Source of the DNA: Leifsonia sp. 1010
GTDB lineage: Bacteria > Actinomycetota > Actinomycetes > Actinomycetales > Microbacteriaceae
Direction: 5' to 3'
Length of the DNA stretch: 64,000 bases
NCBI RefSeq assembly: GCF_031455295.1
Contig: NZ_JAVDSL010000004.1
Span: 248,001-312,000, forward strand
Every line of letters starts with the position of its first letter. The first letter of the stretch is position 1. The position numbers were made by a program, and so were the translations under genes. Below the pieces are notes generated by a model that saw only the letters and a list, made by a program, of their open reading frames with translations, had not been told where the DNA came from and did no database searches. Below are positions 1-8,744 of the stretch, piece after piece.

Positions 1-792
1 AGCGACCCGCTCGTGCTGGGATCGCACCTGGAGGGCCCGTTCCTCGCGCCGGAGCGACGTGGAGCGCACGACGCCCGCTTCCTCCGCGACCCGGAGCCGG
101 AGGCCGTGGAGGAGCTCATCGCCGCGGCCCGCGGAACCCTCCGGACGGCGACCATCGCGCCCGAGCTGCCCAACGCCCTGGAGGCGATCGGCGTGCTGAT
201 CGAGGCCGGTGCGGTCGTCGGCGTCGGCCACACGACCGCCGGGTACGCCGAGACGGCCCGCGCCTTCGAGGTGGGCGCGCGGCTGCTCACGCACGCGTTC
301 AATGCGATGCCGGGCATCCATCACCGGGCGCCCGGTCCGGTCCTGGCCGCGATCGACAACGCCGAGATCACGCTCGAGCTCATCCTGGACGGGCTGCACG
401 TCGACCCGACGGTCGGGGCGCTGCTGTTCCGCGAGGCGCCGGGGCGCGTCGCCCTCGTGACCGACGCGATGGCCGCGGCAGGCGCCACCGACGGCGACTA
501 CCGCCTCGGCGGCCTCAACGTCACGGTCCACGACGGACTGGCCGTGCTCTCCGGCACCGACACGATCGCCGGCTCGACGCTGACGCAGGATGTCGCCCTG
601 CGGAATGCCGTCACGCTCGCCGGGCTCGACCCGGTCACCGCCGTCACCGCGCTCACACGGACTCCCGCGCATGTGCTCGGCGAGGGCCACCGCCTCGGAC
701 GGCTGCACGCCGGGTACGTCGCCGACGCGGTCCTCCTCGACCACGACTGGCGTGTCACCGCCGTCGTCGCCGACGGCTCCCCCCTCGCCTGA
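1..792 (+). CDS. nagA: N-acetylglucosamine-6-phosphate deacetylase, 5' end outside window
   Basis: Hydrolyses GlcNAc-6-P to glucosamine-6-P and acetate in the cytoplasm. The reading frame is open from base 1, so the N-terminal third (about 120 residues of a usual 380) lies upstream; 263 residues are visible. Recognisable amidohydrolase motifs are GSHLEGPFL (metal-binding Glu) at the start, HTTAGY and THAFNAMPGIHHR in the middle, and VTDAMAAAG, which carries the catalytic Asp. It converges on nagB and the rest of the amino-sugar operon, with a palindromic repeat in the gap. Its product is the substrate of NagB. Confidence 0.93.
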   Translation, partial: SDPLVLGSHLEGPFLAPERRGAHDARFLRDPEPEAVEELIAAARGTLRTATIAPELPNALEAIGVLIEAGAVVGVGHTTAGYAETARAFEVGARLLTHAFNAMPGIHHRAPGPVLAAIDNAEITLELILDGLHVDPTVGALLFREAPGRVALVTDAMAAAGATDGDYRLGGLNVTVHDGLAVLSGTDTIAGSTLTQDVALRNAVTLAGLDPVTAVTALTRTPAHVLGEGHRLGRLHAGYVADAVLLDHDWRVTAVVADGSPLA

Positions 793-822
793 CCGCACGA
801 CCCTCCCCGCGCCGGCCTCCCG

Positions 823-888
823 CCGTCGAGTCCGCGAACTTTGCACGCCCCGGCGGCGTTTCGCGTGCAGTTTGTGCGGACTCGACGG
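823..888. repeat. 66-bp interspersed palindromic repeat, copy A
   Basis: Imperfect inverted repeat with perfect 13-bp outer arms (CCGTCGAGTCCGC at 823-835, its complement at 876-888) and partly matching inner arms around TTTGCACGC. It is the same length as, and by my own count about 85% identical to, the copy at 3076-3141. It lies between convergent nagA and nagB and could act as a bidirectional terminator, but the second copy is inside a gene, so termination is not its only context. Confidence 0.8.
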
Positions 889-912
889 TGGGTGGGCGCG
901 GGTGCGGACGGA

Positions 913-1698
913 TCAGAGGGTCTGCCAGGAGGGCTTGTTCGCGTAGGCGTAGCGGTAGTAGTCGAGGTTGCGCAGGCGGGAGGCGGCCGGTTCGTCGACG
1001 AGCACGGTGACGTGCGGGTGCAGCTGGATGGCCGAGCCCGGGTTCGAGGCCGACACCGGCCCCTCCACCGCACCCGCCAGGGCCTCCGCCTTGCCCTCGC
1101 CGAACGCCAGCAGCATCAGGTGCCGCGCGCGCAGGATGGTCGACAGCCCCTGCGTGATGCAGTGCATCGGCACGTCGTCCTCCGACGCGAAGAAACGCGC
1201 GTTGTCCTTGCGGGTCTGCTCGGTCAGCGTCTTCACGCGGGTCACCGACGCGAACGACGAACCGGGCTCGTTGAACCCGATGTGGCCGTCGGTCCCGATG
1301 CCGAGGAGCTGCACATCCACTCCCCCGGACTCCGCGATCGCCTTCTCGTAGTCGGCCCCCGCGTGCTCGATGCCGTCGAGGGATCCGTTGGGCACGTGGA
1401 TGAGCGACGGCGTCAGCCCGAGCGGCTCGACGACCTCGCGCGTGATCACTGCTCGGTACGACTCGGGATGGCCGGCCGGCAGTCCCACGTACTCGTCCAG
1501 CGCGTACCCGCGCACGTGGGACACATCCACACCGCGCTCCTGGATGCCGCGCTCGAGGGCTCGGTAGACCGCCAGCGGGGTGGATCCGGTCGCGAGGCCC
1601 AGCACCGCATCGGGCTTGGCGGCGATCAGGTCGAGGATGCTGCGCGCGGCGAGCTCGCCCGCGGCGTCCTGGTCGCGGACGACGACGATTTCGGCCAT
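913..1698 (-). CDS. nagB: Glucosamine-6-phosphate deaminase
   Basis: Converts glucosamine-6-P to fructose-6-P and ammonia, the last step of amino-sugar catabolism. The 261-residue length is normal for the family. Family motifs are GLATGSTPLAVY near residue 35, ALDEYVGL, and GIGTDGHIGFNEPGS, which carries the catalytic loop. The ATG overlaps the TGA of the ROK kinase gene by one base, so translation is probably coupled. It is the last gene of the minus-strand nag operon. Confidence 0.96.
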   Translation of the reverse strand: MAEIVVVRDQDAAGELAARSILDLIAAKPDAVLGLATGSTPLAVYRALERGIQERGVDVSHVRGYALDEYVGLPAGHPESYRAVITREVVEPLGLTPSLIHVPNGSLDGIEHAGADYEKAIAESGGVDVQLLGIGTDGHIGFNEPGSSFASVTRVKTLTEQTRKDNARFFASEDDVPMHCITQGLSTILRARHLMLLAFGEGKAEALAGAVEGPVSASNPGSAIQLHPHVTVLVDEPAASRLRNLDYYRYAYANKPSWQTL

Positions 1699-2594
1699 CA
1701 GTTCTCTCCTACGAGTGCCGCGCCCAGCGCGGCGACGGGGGTGCCTTCGGGAACGAGGCGCACCCTCCCGGGCAGGTCGAGCGACGCCAGGAACGGCGAC
1801 GTGCGCTCCCAGTCGTGCAGCACCTCGTGGACGTCGCCGAGCAGGCGCTCCCCGAGGTGGCTCAGACCGCCGCCGATGACGACGGTGCCGACATCGACGG
1901 TGAGCACGAGGATGCGCACCGCTGAGGCGATGCCCGCAGCCAGCCTAGCCGTGATCGCGCGGGCGACGGGGTCGCCGTCGGCCGCCGCGGCGAACACCGC
2001 GCGCACCGGCAGCGGGTCGTCGGTCGGCCACTGGCGGGCGACGCCCGATCCGCTCGCGACGGTCTCCAGGCAGCCGCGCTGACCGCAGGCGCAGAGGGCT
2101 CCCTGCGGGTCGACGGGCAGGTGGCCGATCTCGCCGGCGATGCCCGTGCTCCCGCGCCAGAGGCGTCCGTCGACGACGATGCCGGCGGCCATCCCGGTCC
2201 CGAGGTTGAGGAACGCCATCGTGCCGGTCAGGCCGAGCAGGTGGTAGGCGCCGAGGGCCGCGGCCTTGACGTCGTTCTCGACGCGGACTCCGACGCCGAG
2301 GCGGCCGGCGAGCATCCCGCCGAGTTCGAGCTGCTCCAGCCCCAGGTTGACCGCGTGCGCGACCTGCCCCGAAGCGGTGTCGACCATCCCGGGCACACCG
2401 ATCCCGATCGACTGGAAGCCGCCCGGTGCGAGGCCGGTGAGCTCGCCGATGCGCGACACAGCGGCCACGGCGGTCTCGACGACGGCGTCATGCCCGAACC
2501 CCGTGACCAGACGCACCCGCTGGGTGAGCGCGCCGAGCTCGTCGACGGCGACCGCGTCGGTCTTGGTGCCGCCGATGTCGATCCCGAGCCTCAC
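1698..2594 (-). CDS. ROK-family sugar kinase, probably N-acetylglucosamine kinase
   Basis: Probably phosphorylates cytoplasmic GlcNAc at C6 with ATP. The 298-residue protein starts with the ROK phosphate-binding motif GIDIGGTKTDA, has the catalytic Asp in RVENDVKAAALGA, and keeps the zinc motif CACGQRGCLE. There is no N-terminal helix-turn-helix, so it is a kinase and not a ROK repressor. The GTG start overlaps the GH3 stop codon (GTGA) and the stop overlaps nagB. Context between a hexosaminidase and nagB supports GlcNAc over glucose as substrate, though the sequence alone does not prove it. Confidence 0.85.
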   Translation of the reverse strand: MRLGIDIGGTKTDAVAVDELGALTQRVRLVTGFGHDAVVETAVAAVSRIGELTGLAPGGFQSIGIGVPGMVDTASGQVAHAVNLGLEQLELGGMLAGRLGVGVRVENDVKAAALGAYHLLGLTGTMAFLNLGTGMAAGIVVDGRLWRGSTGIAGEIGHLPVDPQGALCACGQRGCLETVASGSGVARQWPTDDPLPVRAVFAAAADGDPVARAITARLAAGIASAVRILVLTVDVGTVVIGGGLSHLGERLLGDVHEVLHDWERTSPFLASLDLPGRVRLVPEGTPVAALGAALVGEN

Positions 2595-4192
2595 GTCCGG
2601 CGTCCGAGCAGTTCGAGGAGGGCGCGACCGACCAGGCGGGATGCGCCGAAGGTCGCGATGTCGGCATAGGCGCGGTCGTCACTGGGCCAGCCCATGTCGA
2701 CGACGAGCACGCGTTCGCGTTCGGCGCGCAACCGATCGATGGCGGCACGGGCGAAAGCGTGCCGGTGGTTGTCCTTGCCGATGACGAGCACCGGGGACTG
2801 CGCGGCGAGCACCAGGTCGGGGTGGTCGTTCTCCGTGAAGACGACCGCCGGGTTGGCGGTGAAGGCCGCGGCCCACGCGGTTCCAGGGTCGGCCTCGACT
2901 TCCGAGAACGGCCCCCAGGGCGCCGTTCCGACCGCGATGTTGGCGACCGTGTCGATGCGGACGACCGAGTACCGTCCGCCGCCGTTCTCCCGCAGCCACT
3001 CCCACGCCTGCTCGCTCACGTCGAACGCACGCTCCGCTGCCGCGACATCCGCCGCCCGCACCTGGCTCCGCCCCGCCGTCGAGTCCGCAGACTTTGCACG
3101 CTCGGCAGGCGTGTCGTGTGCAAATTGTGCGGACTCGACGGTGGGCGGAAGGGACGGGGCGGGAGGCGCGACGCGGAGGGAGCGGGCGAGGGTGCGGACG
3201 CGGGCGGCGGCGGTGGAGACGCGGGCGGCGGGGAGGCGGTCCGCCGCGACGGCGTCGGCGATCGCCCGCTCGATCGCGGCGAGCTCCTCGTCGGTGTTCT
3301 CCGTGCCGATGCACAGCAGGTCGCAGCCGGCGGCGAGCGCCAGCACAGCCGCCTCCGGGATGCCACGCTCACCGCTCGCGCCCTGCATGTCGAGCGCATC
3401 GCTGACGACGACGCCCTCGAAGCCGAGCTCGCCGCGCAGTATCCCCTCGATGATCGCCGGGCTGAGCGTGGCCGGGAGCACCGCATCCAGCTGCGGGAGC
3501 AGGATGTGCGATGTCATGACCGCTCGCGCCCCCGCCTCGATCACAGCGCGGAACGGGACGAGCTCCCGCTCGCGCAGCTGCTGCGGCGACAGGTCGACGA
3601 CCGGCAGCTCGAGGTGCGAGTCGGTGCCGGTGTCACCGTGCCCGGGGAAGTGCTTGGCGGCGACCGCGACACCCGCCGCCTGGAGCCCGCGCGTCCAGGC
3701 GGCACCGTGCTCGGCGACCACCTCGGGCGTCGAGCCGAAGCTCCGCACGCCGATCACCGGGTTGTCCGGGTTGGAGTTGATGTCGATGTCCGGGGCGAAG
3801 TCGAGGTTCACGCCCGCGCGCCTCAGCTCCTGGCCGACCCGGTGCGCCACGCGCTCGGTGTAGTCCGCGTCGCCGAGACGGCCCAGGATGGCGTTGCCCG
3901 GATAGGGCGAACCGCTCCCGTAGTACAGCCGGGTGACGTCGCCGCCCTCTTCGTCGATCGCGATCACCGCATCCGGGTTGGCCGCGTAGATCGCGTCGGT
4001 CAGCGCGCGCAGCTGCTCCGCGGTGGCGATGTTCTGCCCGAACAGGCATACACCGCCGAGGCCGCCGCGCAGGCGCTCCTCGAGCCACGCGGGCAGCGTC
4101 GTCCCGACGAACCCGGGCAGCAGCGTCGCGGCGATGCTGCGGCGGAGGTCCGGATCGGTGACGGCGGTGTGGGCGACGGACGCGCCGCTCAC
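2591..4192 (-). CDS. Glycoside hydrolase family 3 beta-N-acetylhexosaminidase (NagZ-like), cytoplasmic
   Basis: Expected to release GlcNAc from imported chitobiose or muropeptide sugars. Residues 1 to about 330 form the GH3 barrel. The motif KHFPGHGDTGTDSH at 180-193 carries the Asp191-His193 acid/base pair typical of NagZ, and VVSDALDM has the nucleophile Asp265. The 533 residues exceed bacterial NagZ (about 340) because of an extra C-terminal alpha/beta domain from about residue 375. There is no signal peptide. The GTG start overlaps the permease stop (GTGA), which excludes the longer upstream open frame. A 66-bp palindromic repeat encodes residues about 351-373 between the two domains. Some Nag3-type relatives are phosphorylases, which cannot be excluded. 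Confidence 0.9.
   Translation of the reverse strand: MSGASVAHTAVTDPDLRRSIAATLLPGFVGTTLPAWLEERLRGGLGGVCLFGQNIATAEQLRALTDAIYAANPDAVIAIDEEGGDVTRLYYGSGSPYPGNAILGRLGDADYTERVAHRVGQELRRAGVNLDFAPDIDINSNPDNPVIGVRSFGSTPEVVAEHGAAWTRGLQAAGVAVAAKHFPGHGDTGTDSHLELPVVDLSPQQLRERELVPFRAVIEAGARAVMTSHILLPQLDAVLPATLSPAIIEGILRGELGFEGVVVSDALDMQGASGERGIPEAAVLALAAGCDLLCIGTENTDEELAAIERAIADAVAADRLPAARVSTAAARVRTLARSLRVAPPAPSLPPTVESAQFAHDTPAERAKSADSTAGRSQVRAADVAAAERAFDVSEQAWEWLRENGGGRYSVVRIDTVANIAVGTAPWGPFSEVEADPGTAWAAAFTANPAVVFTENDHPDLVLAAQSPVLVIGKDNHRHAFARAAIDRLRAERERVLVVDMGWPSDDRAYADIATFGASRLVGRALLELLGRRT
3076..3141. repeat. 66-bp interspersed palindromic repeat, copy B, in frame inside the GH3 gene
   Basis: Second copy of the repeat at 823-888, with the same perfect 13-bp outer arms (3076-3088 and 3129-3141). 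Its 66 bp are 22 codons without a stop in the GH3 frame, so it adds a segment running from TVESAQFAHD to AKSADST at the domain linker. Its position in a linker and its length divisible by three suggest a tolerated insertion. Confidence 0.8.
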
Positions 4193-5082
4193 CCCTTCAC
4201 CGCCCCGCTGACGAGACCGCTGGTCATCCGGCCCTGCACGATGAGGAAGAAGATGATGACCGGCACGGCGACGAGAGTGGATGCGGCCATGACCTGTCCC
4301 CAGTCGGTCGCCCGCGACGCGGACTGCTGGACGAAGCCGCGCAGCCACAGCGGAAGCGTCGCGCTGCTCGACTGCGGGAGGATGACGAGTGCCACCGTGA
4401 ACTCGTTCCACGCCTGCAGGAAGGCGTAGACGCCGGAGGCGACGAGCCCCGGGGCGAGCAGGGGGAACGTGATCCGCAGGAACGCCTGCGTCCGGCTGAG
4501 GCCGTCCACCATGGCGGCCTCCTCCAGGTCGGCGGGGATGCCGGCGACGAAGCCGCGCAGCATCCAGATCGTGAAGGGCACGACGGCGGCGATGTAGAGG
4601 ATGCTGACCCCGACGACCGTGTTGAGCAGGCCCAGCGTGCCCATCAGCTTGTACTGGGCGATGAACAGGCCCTCGGCGGGGAGCATCTGGATCAGCAGCA
4701 CCGCGAGCACGAACGAGCGACGCCCGCGGAACTTGAACCGGCTGATCGCGAGCGCCGCCAAGAACGCGAACGCCAGGCAGCACACCACGGTGATGAGGGC
4801 GACCGCGACGCTCATCCCGAGCGCCGGGAAGAACGTCCCACCTTCGACGACGGCCGAGAAGTTGTCGAAGGATCCGCCGAACGGAAGCCACGTCGGCGTG
4901 GTGTTCTGCAGGATGACGTTCGGCAGCAGCGACGAGTTCACCATCCAATACACCGGGAACACCCACACCAGGGCGAGCACGATGCCGAGCGCGCCGAGCA
5001 GCACGCGGGAGGCGCGGATGCGCCGGCGGGTCCGGGGCCGCGCCGTGACGGCGGCGGGCCGGGTCGAGGTCGCTGTGGTCAC
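4189..5082 (-). CDS. Carbohydrate ABC transporter permease (MalG type)
   Basis: Second membrane subunit of the sugar importer. The 297-residue protein has six predicted membrane helices, the first at about residues 30-50 after a basic Arg-rich N-terminus. The EAA loop around EEAAMVDGLSRTQAFLRITFPLLAPG is the contact site for the ATPase. The GTG start overlaps the previous permease stop by 4 bp (GTGA); the longer open frame upstream is only a shadow of that gene. No ATP-binding subunit is encoded in the locus, so a shared MsiK-type ATPase elsewhere is likely. Confidence 0.92.
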   Translation of the reverse strand: MTTATSTRPAAVTARPRTRRRIRASRVLLGALGIVLALVWVFPVYWMVNSSLLPNVILQNTTPTWLPFGGSFDNFSAVVEGGTFFPALGMSVAVALITVVCCLAFAFLAALAISRFKFRGRRSFVLAVLLIQMLPAEGLFIAQYKLMGTLGLLNTVVGVSILYIAAVVPFTIWMLRGFVAGIPADLEEAAMVDGLSRTQAFLRITFPLLAPGLVASGVYAFLQAWNEFTVALVILPQSSSATLPLWLRGFVQQSASRATDWGQVMAASTLVAVPVIIFFLIVQGRMTSGLVSGAVKG

Positions 5083-6035
5083 GATTCGTCCTCCTTGAGC
5101 AGGGAGCGCACGTAGAACCAGCTGAGCGCGACGGTGAGGACGAGCACGAAGACGCTGACGGCGCTCGCCATCGCGAAGTCGCTCGAGCCGACGCCGAGCT
5201 GGTAGATGTAGGTGCCGAGCAGGTTGGTCTCGCTGGCGATGGAGCCCTTGTCCTGCAGCAGTTTGATCTGCGCGAAGACGCGCAGGTCCCAGATGATCTG
5301 CAGCAGCAGGACGATGCCGAGCACGGGCCGGATGATCGGCAGGATGATGTAACGCAGCCGCTGCCATCCCCGCGCGCCGTCCATCTGCGCGGCCTCGACG
5401 ACCTCCGTGGAGACCTGGGTCAGCCCGGCGTAGACGGAGAACGCGACGAAGGGCACGCTCATCCACGTCACGATCACCATCGCGACGAAGAAGAAGGAGA
5501 GCGGGTTCTGCAGCCAGTTGTGGTCCTGGAAGTCGAGCCCCCACGAGGTGAGCACGTAGTTGACGACGCCGCGGCGCCAGTCGAACAGCCAGTTCCAGAC
5601 GGTCATGGCGGCGACGACCGGCATGGCCCAGGCGAGCAGCAGCGAGACCTGCAGGATGATGCGCACGACCTTGTTGACGGCGTTCATCAGCAGCGCCATC
5701 CCGACGCCGATGACGACCGTGACGAAGGCGGTGACCAGGCAGAAGGCGATCGAACGGCCGACGACGACCCAGGTGTAACCGTCGGAGAAGAGCGTGATGT
5801 AGTTCTCGAACCAGACGAACTCGGCCGGTTTGCCGAACTGCTGGGCGAGTCCGAAGTGCTGCATCGACGTGATCAGCTGCCACACGATCGGGTAGCCGAG
5901 CGCGACGAGCAGGATGATGATGGCCGGGAGCAGCAGGGAGTACGGCGTGAGCTTCCCGCGGCGGCGGCGCGGTGCGTCCGGCGCCGGTGCCGGTGGTGTC
6001 GCGAGAGCGAGGCGGGTGTCCTCGGTGGCGGTCAC
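5079..6035 (-). CDS. Carbohydrate ABC transporter permease (MalF/UgpA type)
   Basis: First membrane subunit of the importer, 318 residues, with six membrane helices beginning at about residue 35 (the LTPYSLLLPAIIILL segment). The EAA loop EVVEAAQMDGARGWQRLRYI is present. The GTG start is preceded by a strong AGGAGG ribosome site six bases upstream. It is separated from the binding-protein gene by a 92-bp gap holding a stable stem-loop, a common arrangement that lowers permease expression relative to binding protein. Confidence 0.92.
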   Translation of the reverse strand: MTATEDTRLALATPPAPAPDAPRRRRGKLTPYSLLLPAIIILLVALGYPIVWQLITSMQHFGLAQQFGKPAEFVWFENYITLFSDGYTWVVVGRSIAFCLVTAFVTVVIGVGMALLMNAVNKVVRIILQVSLLLAWAMPVVAAMTVWNWLFDWRRGVVNYVLTSWGLDFQDHNWLQNPLSFFFVAMVIVTWMSVPFVAFSVYAGLTQVSTEVVEAAQMDGARGWQRLRYIILPIIRPVLGIVLLLQIIWDLRVFAQIKLLQDKGSIASETNLLGTYIYQLGVGSSDFAMASAVSVFVLVLTVALSWFYVRSLLKEDES

Positions 6036-6080
6036 GGGCGTCCTCCTTTCTGTGTTGCGGAGTCAGTCTGAGGGCAGCGA

Positions 6081-6113
6081 CGAGGGCGCGGAAGGGGTGC
6101 CTCCGCGCCCTCG
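6081..6113 (-). terminator. Intra-operon stem-loop between binding protein and permeases
   Basis: Perfect 12-bp arms (6081-6092 and 6102-6113) with a 9-base loop, lying just after the stop of the solute-binding protein gene. There is no T-run. In ABC operons such hairpins usually protect the binding-protein mRNA or cause partial termination before the permeases; that role is inferred. Confidence 0.65.
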
Positions 6114-6127
6114 CCGATCGCTGAGCG

Positions 6128-7477
6128 CTAGCTCTTGACGTTGAGCAGCGCGTCGATCTTCTTGTCGTACTCCTGCGCGAGCGCCTTCAGGTCGGACGCA
6201 TCGCGGATCTTGGAGAAGAACTCCTCCATCACGTTGCCCGCCTCGACCGAGGCCCAGCCGGGTGCGGCCGGCGTGAGCTTCGAGTTGGATGCCGACTCGA
6301 TGAGCGCCTTCGCGAACTGGTCGTCGCCGAGCGAGGAGGTGTACTTCTCGTTCGCCGGGCCCAGGCCGTTCTTGCCGAGCATCTCCTGGTACTCCTTGGA
6401 GAAGATGATCTTCAGGAGTGTCTTCGACAGCCCCGGCTCCTTGGTCTTCGCCGAGATGCCGATGTTGGAGCCGCCCGCGAACACGGGTGCCGGCTTGCCG
6501 TCGTTGCCCGGGAGCACGAAGGTGCCGAACGTGGCGTCGTTCCAGGTGCGCGTCGGCTTGCCGTCGTCGCCCTTCCCGATGTCGCCGATCGACCAGTGCG
6601 CCCATCCCGGAGCCATGATGGTGGCCGCCGCGAGGGAGGTGTCACCGGTCTTGTTCCCGTCGGCGTCGACCGTCTGGTCGGTGTCGTTGAGGTAGATGTA
6701 CTGGTTCGAGTCCTTGGCGTCGTTCGGCGCCTTGGACGCGTTCTTGTACAGGTCCTGGAGCTGCTGGAGGCCCTTCAGCGACTCCTCCGACTCGAGGGTG
6801 GCCTTCCACTTGTCGCCGTCCTTCTTGGCGATGTCCCCGCCGTTGGCGAAGATCCAGGAGATGCCGTCGCGCCAGTCCTGGCCGCCGAGGAAGAAGCCGG
6901 AGAAGTTGTTGATCCCCTTCGGGTTCTTCGCGGTGATGTCGGCCACGTTGGTGTTGAACTGGTCGAGCGTCGTGGGGACGCTGACCCCGGCCGCCTGGTA
7001 GATGTCCTTGCGGTAGAACATGTAGCGCGACCCGAAGTAGTACGGCAGCGTGTAGTTCTTGCCGTCGACCTTTCCGGCCTCGACGAAGGACTGCAGCAGG
7101 TCGCTCCCGCCGAGGTCCTTGTACATGTCGGAGATGTCGAGGAAGGCGCCGACGTTGGTGAACGTGGGCGACTGCGTGTTGCCCATCTCGGTGACGTCCG
7201 GCGTGTTGTTGGCGTCCGGGAGGGCCGTGGTGAGCTTGGTGACGATGTCTCCCCAGTCCTGCTGCTCGATCTTGAGGGTCGCCCCGGTCTCCTTGTTGAA
7301 CTCCGTCTTGAGGTAGTCGCGGAGCTTGTCCGGGGTGTCGGAGCCGACGAGCCACAGGGTGACCGTCTTGCCCTTGCCGTCGGTGCTCGCGGCGGTCGAG
7401 CCTCCCGAGGCGCATCCGGCGAGCACGAGAGCGGAAGCCGTTGCCACAGCGGCGAGGCCGACGAGCTTTCTCTTCAT
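6128..7477 (-). CDS. Extracellular sugar-binding lipoprotein of ABC importer
   Basis: Family 1 extracellular solute-binding protein, 449 residues. A lipoprotein signal peptide (MKRKLVGLAA, hydrophobic core, lipobox LAGC with Cys22) anchors it on the outside of the membrane. Ser/Gly-rich residues follow the Cys, as usual in Gram-positives. The mature part is Trp/Tyr rich, consistent with carbohydrate binding. Given the neighbours, GlcNAc or chito-oligosaccharide is the likely ligand, by inference. A good ribosome site (AAAGGAA) precedes the ATG. It is the first structural gene after the ROK regulator. Confidence 0.9.
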   Translation of the reverse strand: MKRKLVGLAAVATASALVLAGCASGGSTAASTDGKGKTVTLWLVGSDTPDKLRDYLKTEFNKETGATLKIEQQDWGDIVTKLTTALPDANNTPDVTEMGNTQSPTFTNVGAFLDISDMYKDLGGSDLLQSFVEAGKVDGKNYTLPYYFGSRYMFYRKDIYQAAGVSVPTTLDQFNTNVADITAKNPKGINNFSGFFLGGQDWRDGISWIFANGGDIAKKDGDKWKATLESEESLKGLQQLQDLYKNASKAPNDAKDSNQYIYLNDTDQTVDADGNKTGDTSLAAATIMAPGWAHWSIGDIGKGDDGKPTRTWNDATFGTFVLPGNDGKPAPVFAGGSNIGISAKTKEPGLSKTLLKIIFSKEYQEMLGKNGLGPANEKYTSSLGDDQFAKALIESASNSKLTPAAPGWASVEAGNVMEEFFSKIRDASDLKALAQEYDKKIDALLNVKS

Positions 7478-7558
7478 TGCTGGTTCCTTTCGTAGTGGTC
7501 AGTGGCTGCAGGTGCAGCACACCGTCGGTGCAGGGGTCGTGGTTCGGGTGGTGCTGTG

Positions 7559-8743
7559 TTAAGAGACCCCGAGTTGTCCGGAGAGGACGAGTACGGCCGC
7601 GCCGCGGAGGACGATGTCCTGCCCCTGCGTGGTCATCCGGAGGGACAGGTCGGCATGGTTCTGGGCCATGGTCCGGTTCCGGAGCGTGTGGACGGTCGCC
7701 TCGGCGAGGGGGCCGTCGAGCAGTTCGGTCGGGCCGCTGAGCACGATCTCCGACAGGTTGAGCGCGCCGACGACGGGCGCGAGGGCGATGCCGAGCCGCT
7801 GCCCCGCCTCGCGGAGGATGGGCGTCGCGTCGACGCCGGCGGCCTCTGCCTCGCGGATGCCGCGCTGCAGTTGCGGAACGCTGAGCCAGTGCTCGAGCAC
7901 CTGGTCGCGGTTGTACGTGGTCTCGAGGCCCAGGTCGGTCCCGACCATGACCTGCCCGATCTCGCCCGCAGCGAAGTGGCTGCCGTAGACGAGCGCGCCG
8001 GCGACGAGGAGGCCCGCGCCGATACCGTGGCCGACGCGGATGAGCATCATGTCGCCCGCGGCTCCGCCATACGTGTGCTCGGCGAGCGCTGCGGCGTTGG
8101 CGTCGTTGGCGACGACGACGGGCAGACCCGTGCGTGCCGCGAGGCGCTGCTGCAGCGGGAGGTCGTCCCAGCCGAGGTTCGGCGCCGTCAGGATGGTGCC
8201 GGTCAGGTCGACGACACCGGGTGAGCCCACTCCCATCCCGAGCACGGGTGCGGTGGTGGCGGCGACCAGCCGGTCGACCAGGGCGTCGACCTTGACGGCC
8301 GCGGACTCGCCGGTGGCGGACTCGCCGCCCTCGCCGTCCGCGAGCATGACCTCTGCCCTGGCCAGGATGCGCCCGTCCAGGTCCATGACCGCTCCGCGGA
8401 AACGGTCGTGGTCGCTGAGGTCCACTCCGATGATCTGGTGCGCCGCGCGGTCGATGTCGAGGAGGACGGCCGGCTTGCCGGGTCGCGCCGACTCCCGCTG
8501 GCCCAGCTCGATGACGAGCCCCTCGGCGAGCAGTTCGGCGACCAGGTCGGAGACCGTCACCCGGGTGAGCCCCGTCTCCCTGGCGAGGTCTGCGCGACTG
8601 CGCTGCCCATCCCGGTACAAGGTCTGCAGAACGAGCGACCGGTTGTGGCTGCGAGCGTGCTCGGGGAGCACCTTGGCGCGCGGCCGGAGAGCCCGGCCCG
8701 GAGCCAGTCCCCCGGTGCTTCCCTGCACCTCGGTCGTCGTCAT
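7559..8743 (-). CDS. ROK-family transcriptional regulator of the amino-sugar operon
   Basis: Probable repressor of the nag locus, 394 residues. Residues about 30-90 form a winged helix-turn-helix (RADLARETGLTRVTVSDLVAEL). The rest is a ROK sugar-kinase-like domain with GVGSPGVVD and VVANDANAAALAEH. The ROK zinc motif CXCGXXGC is not found at its expected place after HFAAGEIGQVMVG. Another observation is that a 25-bp palindrome overlaps its own promoter, so it probably autoregulates. No ribosome site precedes the ATG, and the -10 element sits about seven bases upstream, so the mRNA is probably leaderless. Confidence 0.88.
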   Translation of the reverse strand: MTTTEVQGSTGGLAPGRALRPRAKVLPEHARSHNRSLVLQTLYRDGQRSRADLARETGLTRVTVSDLVAELLAEGLVIELGQRESARPGKPAVLLDIDRAAHQIIGVDLSDHDRFRGAVMDLDGRILARAEVMLADGEGGESATGESAAVKVDALVDRLVAATTAPVLGMGVGSPGVVDLTGTILTAPNLGWDDLPLQQRLAARTGLPVVVANDANAAALAEHTYGGAAGDMMLIRVGHGIGAGLLVAGALVYGSHFAAGEIGQVMVGTDLGLETTYNRDQVLEHWLSVPQLQRGIREAEAAGVDATPILREAGQRLGIALAPVVGALNLSEIVLSGPTELLDGPLAEATVHTLRNRTMAQNHADLSLRMTTQGQDIVLRGAAVLVLSGQLGVS

Positions 8744-8744
8744 G

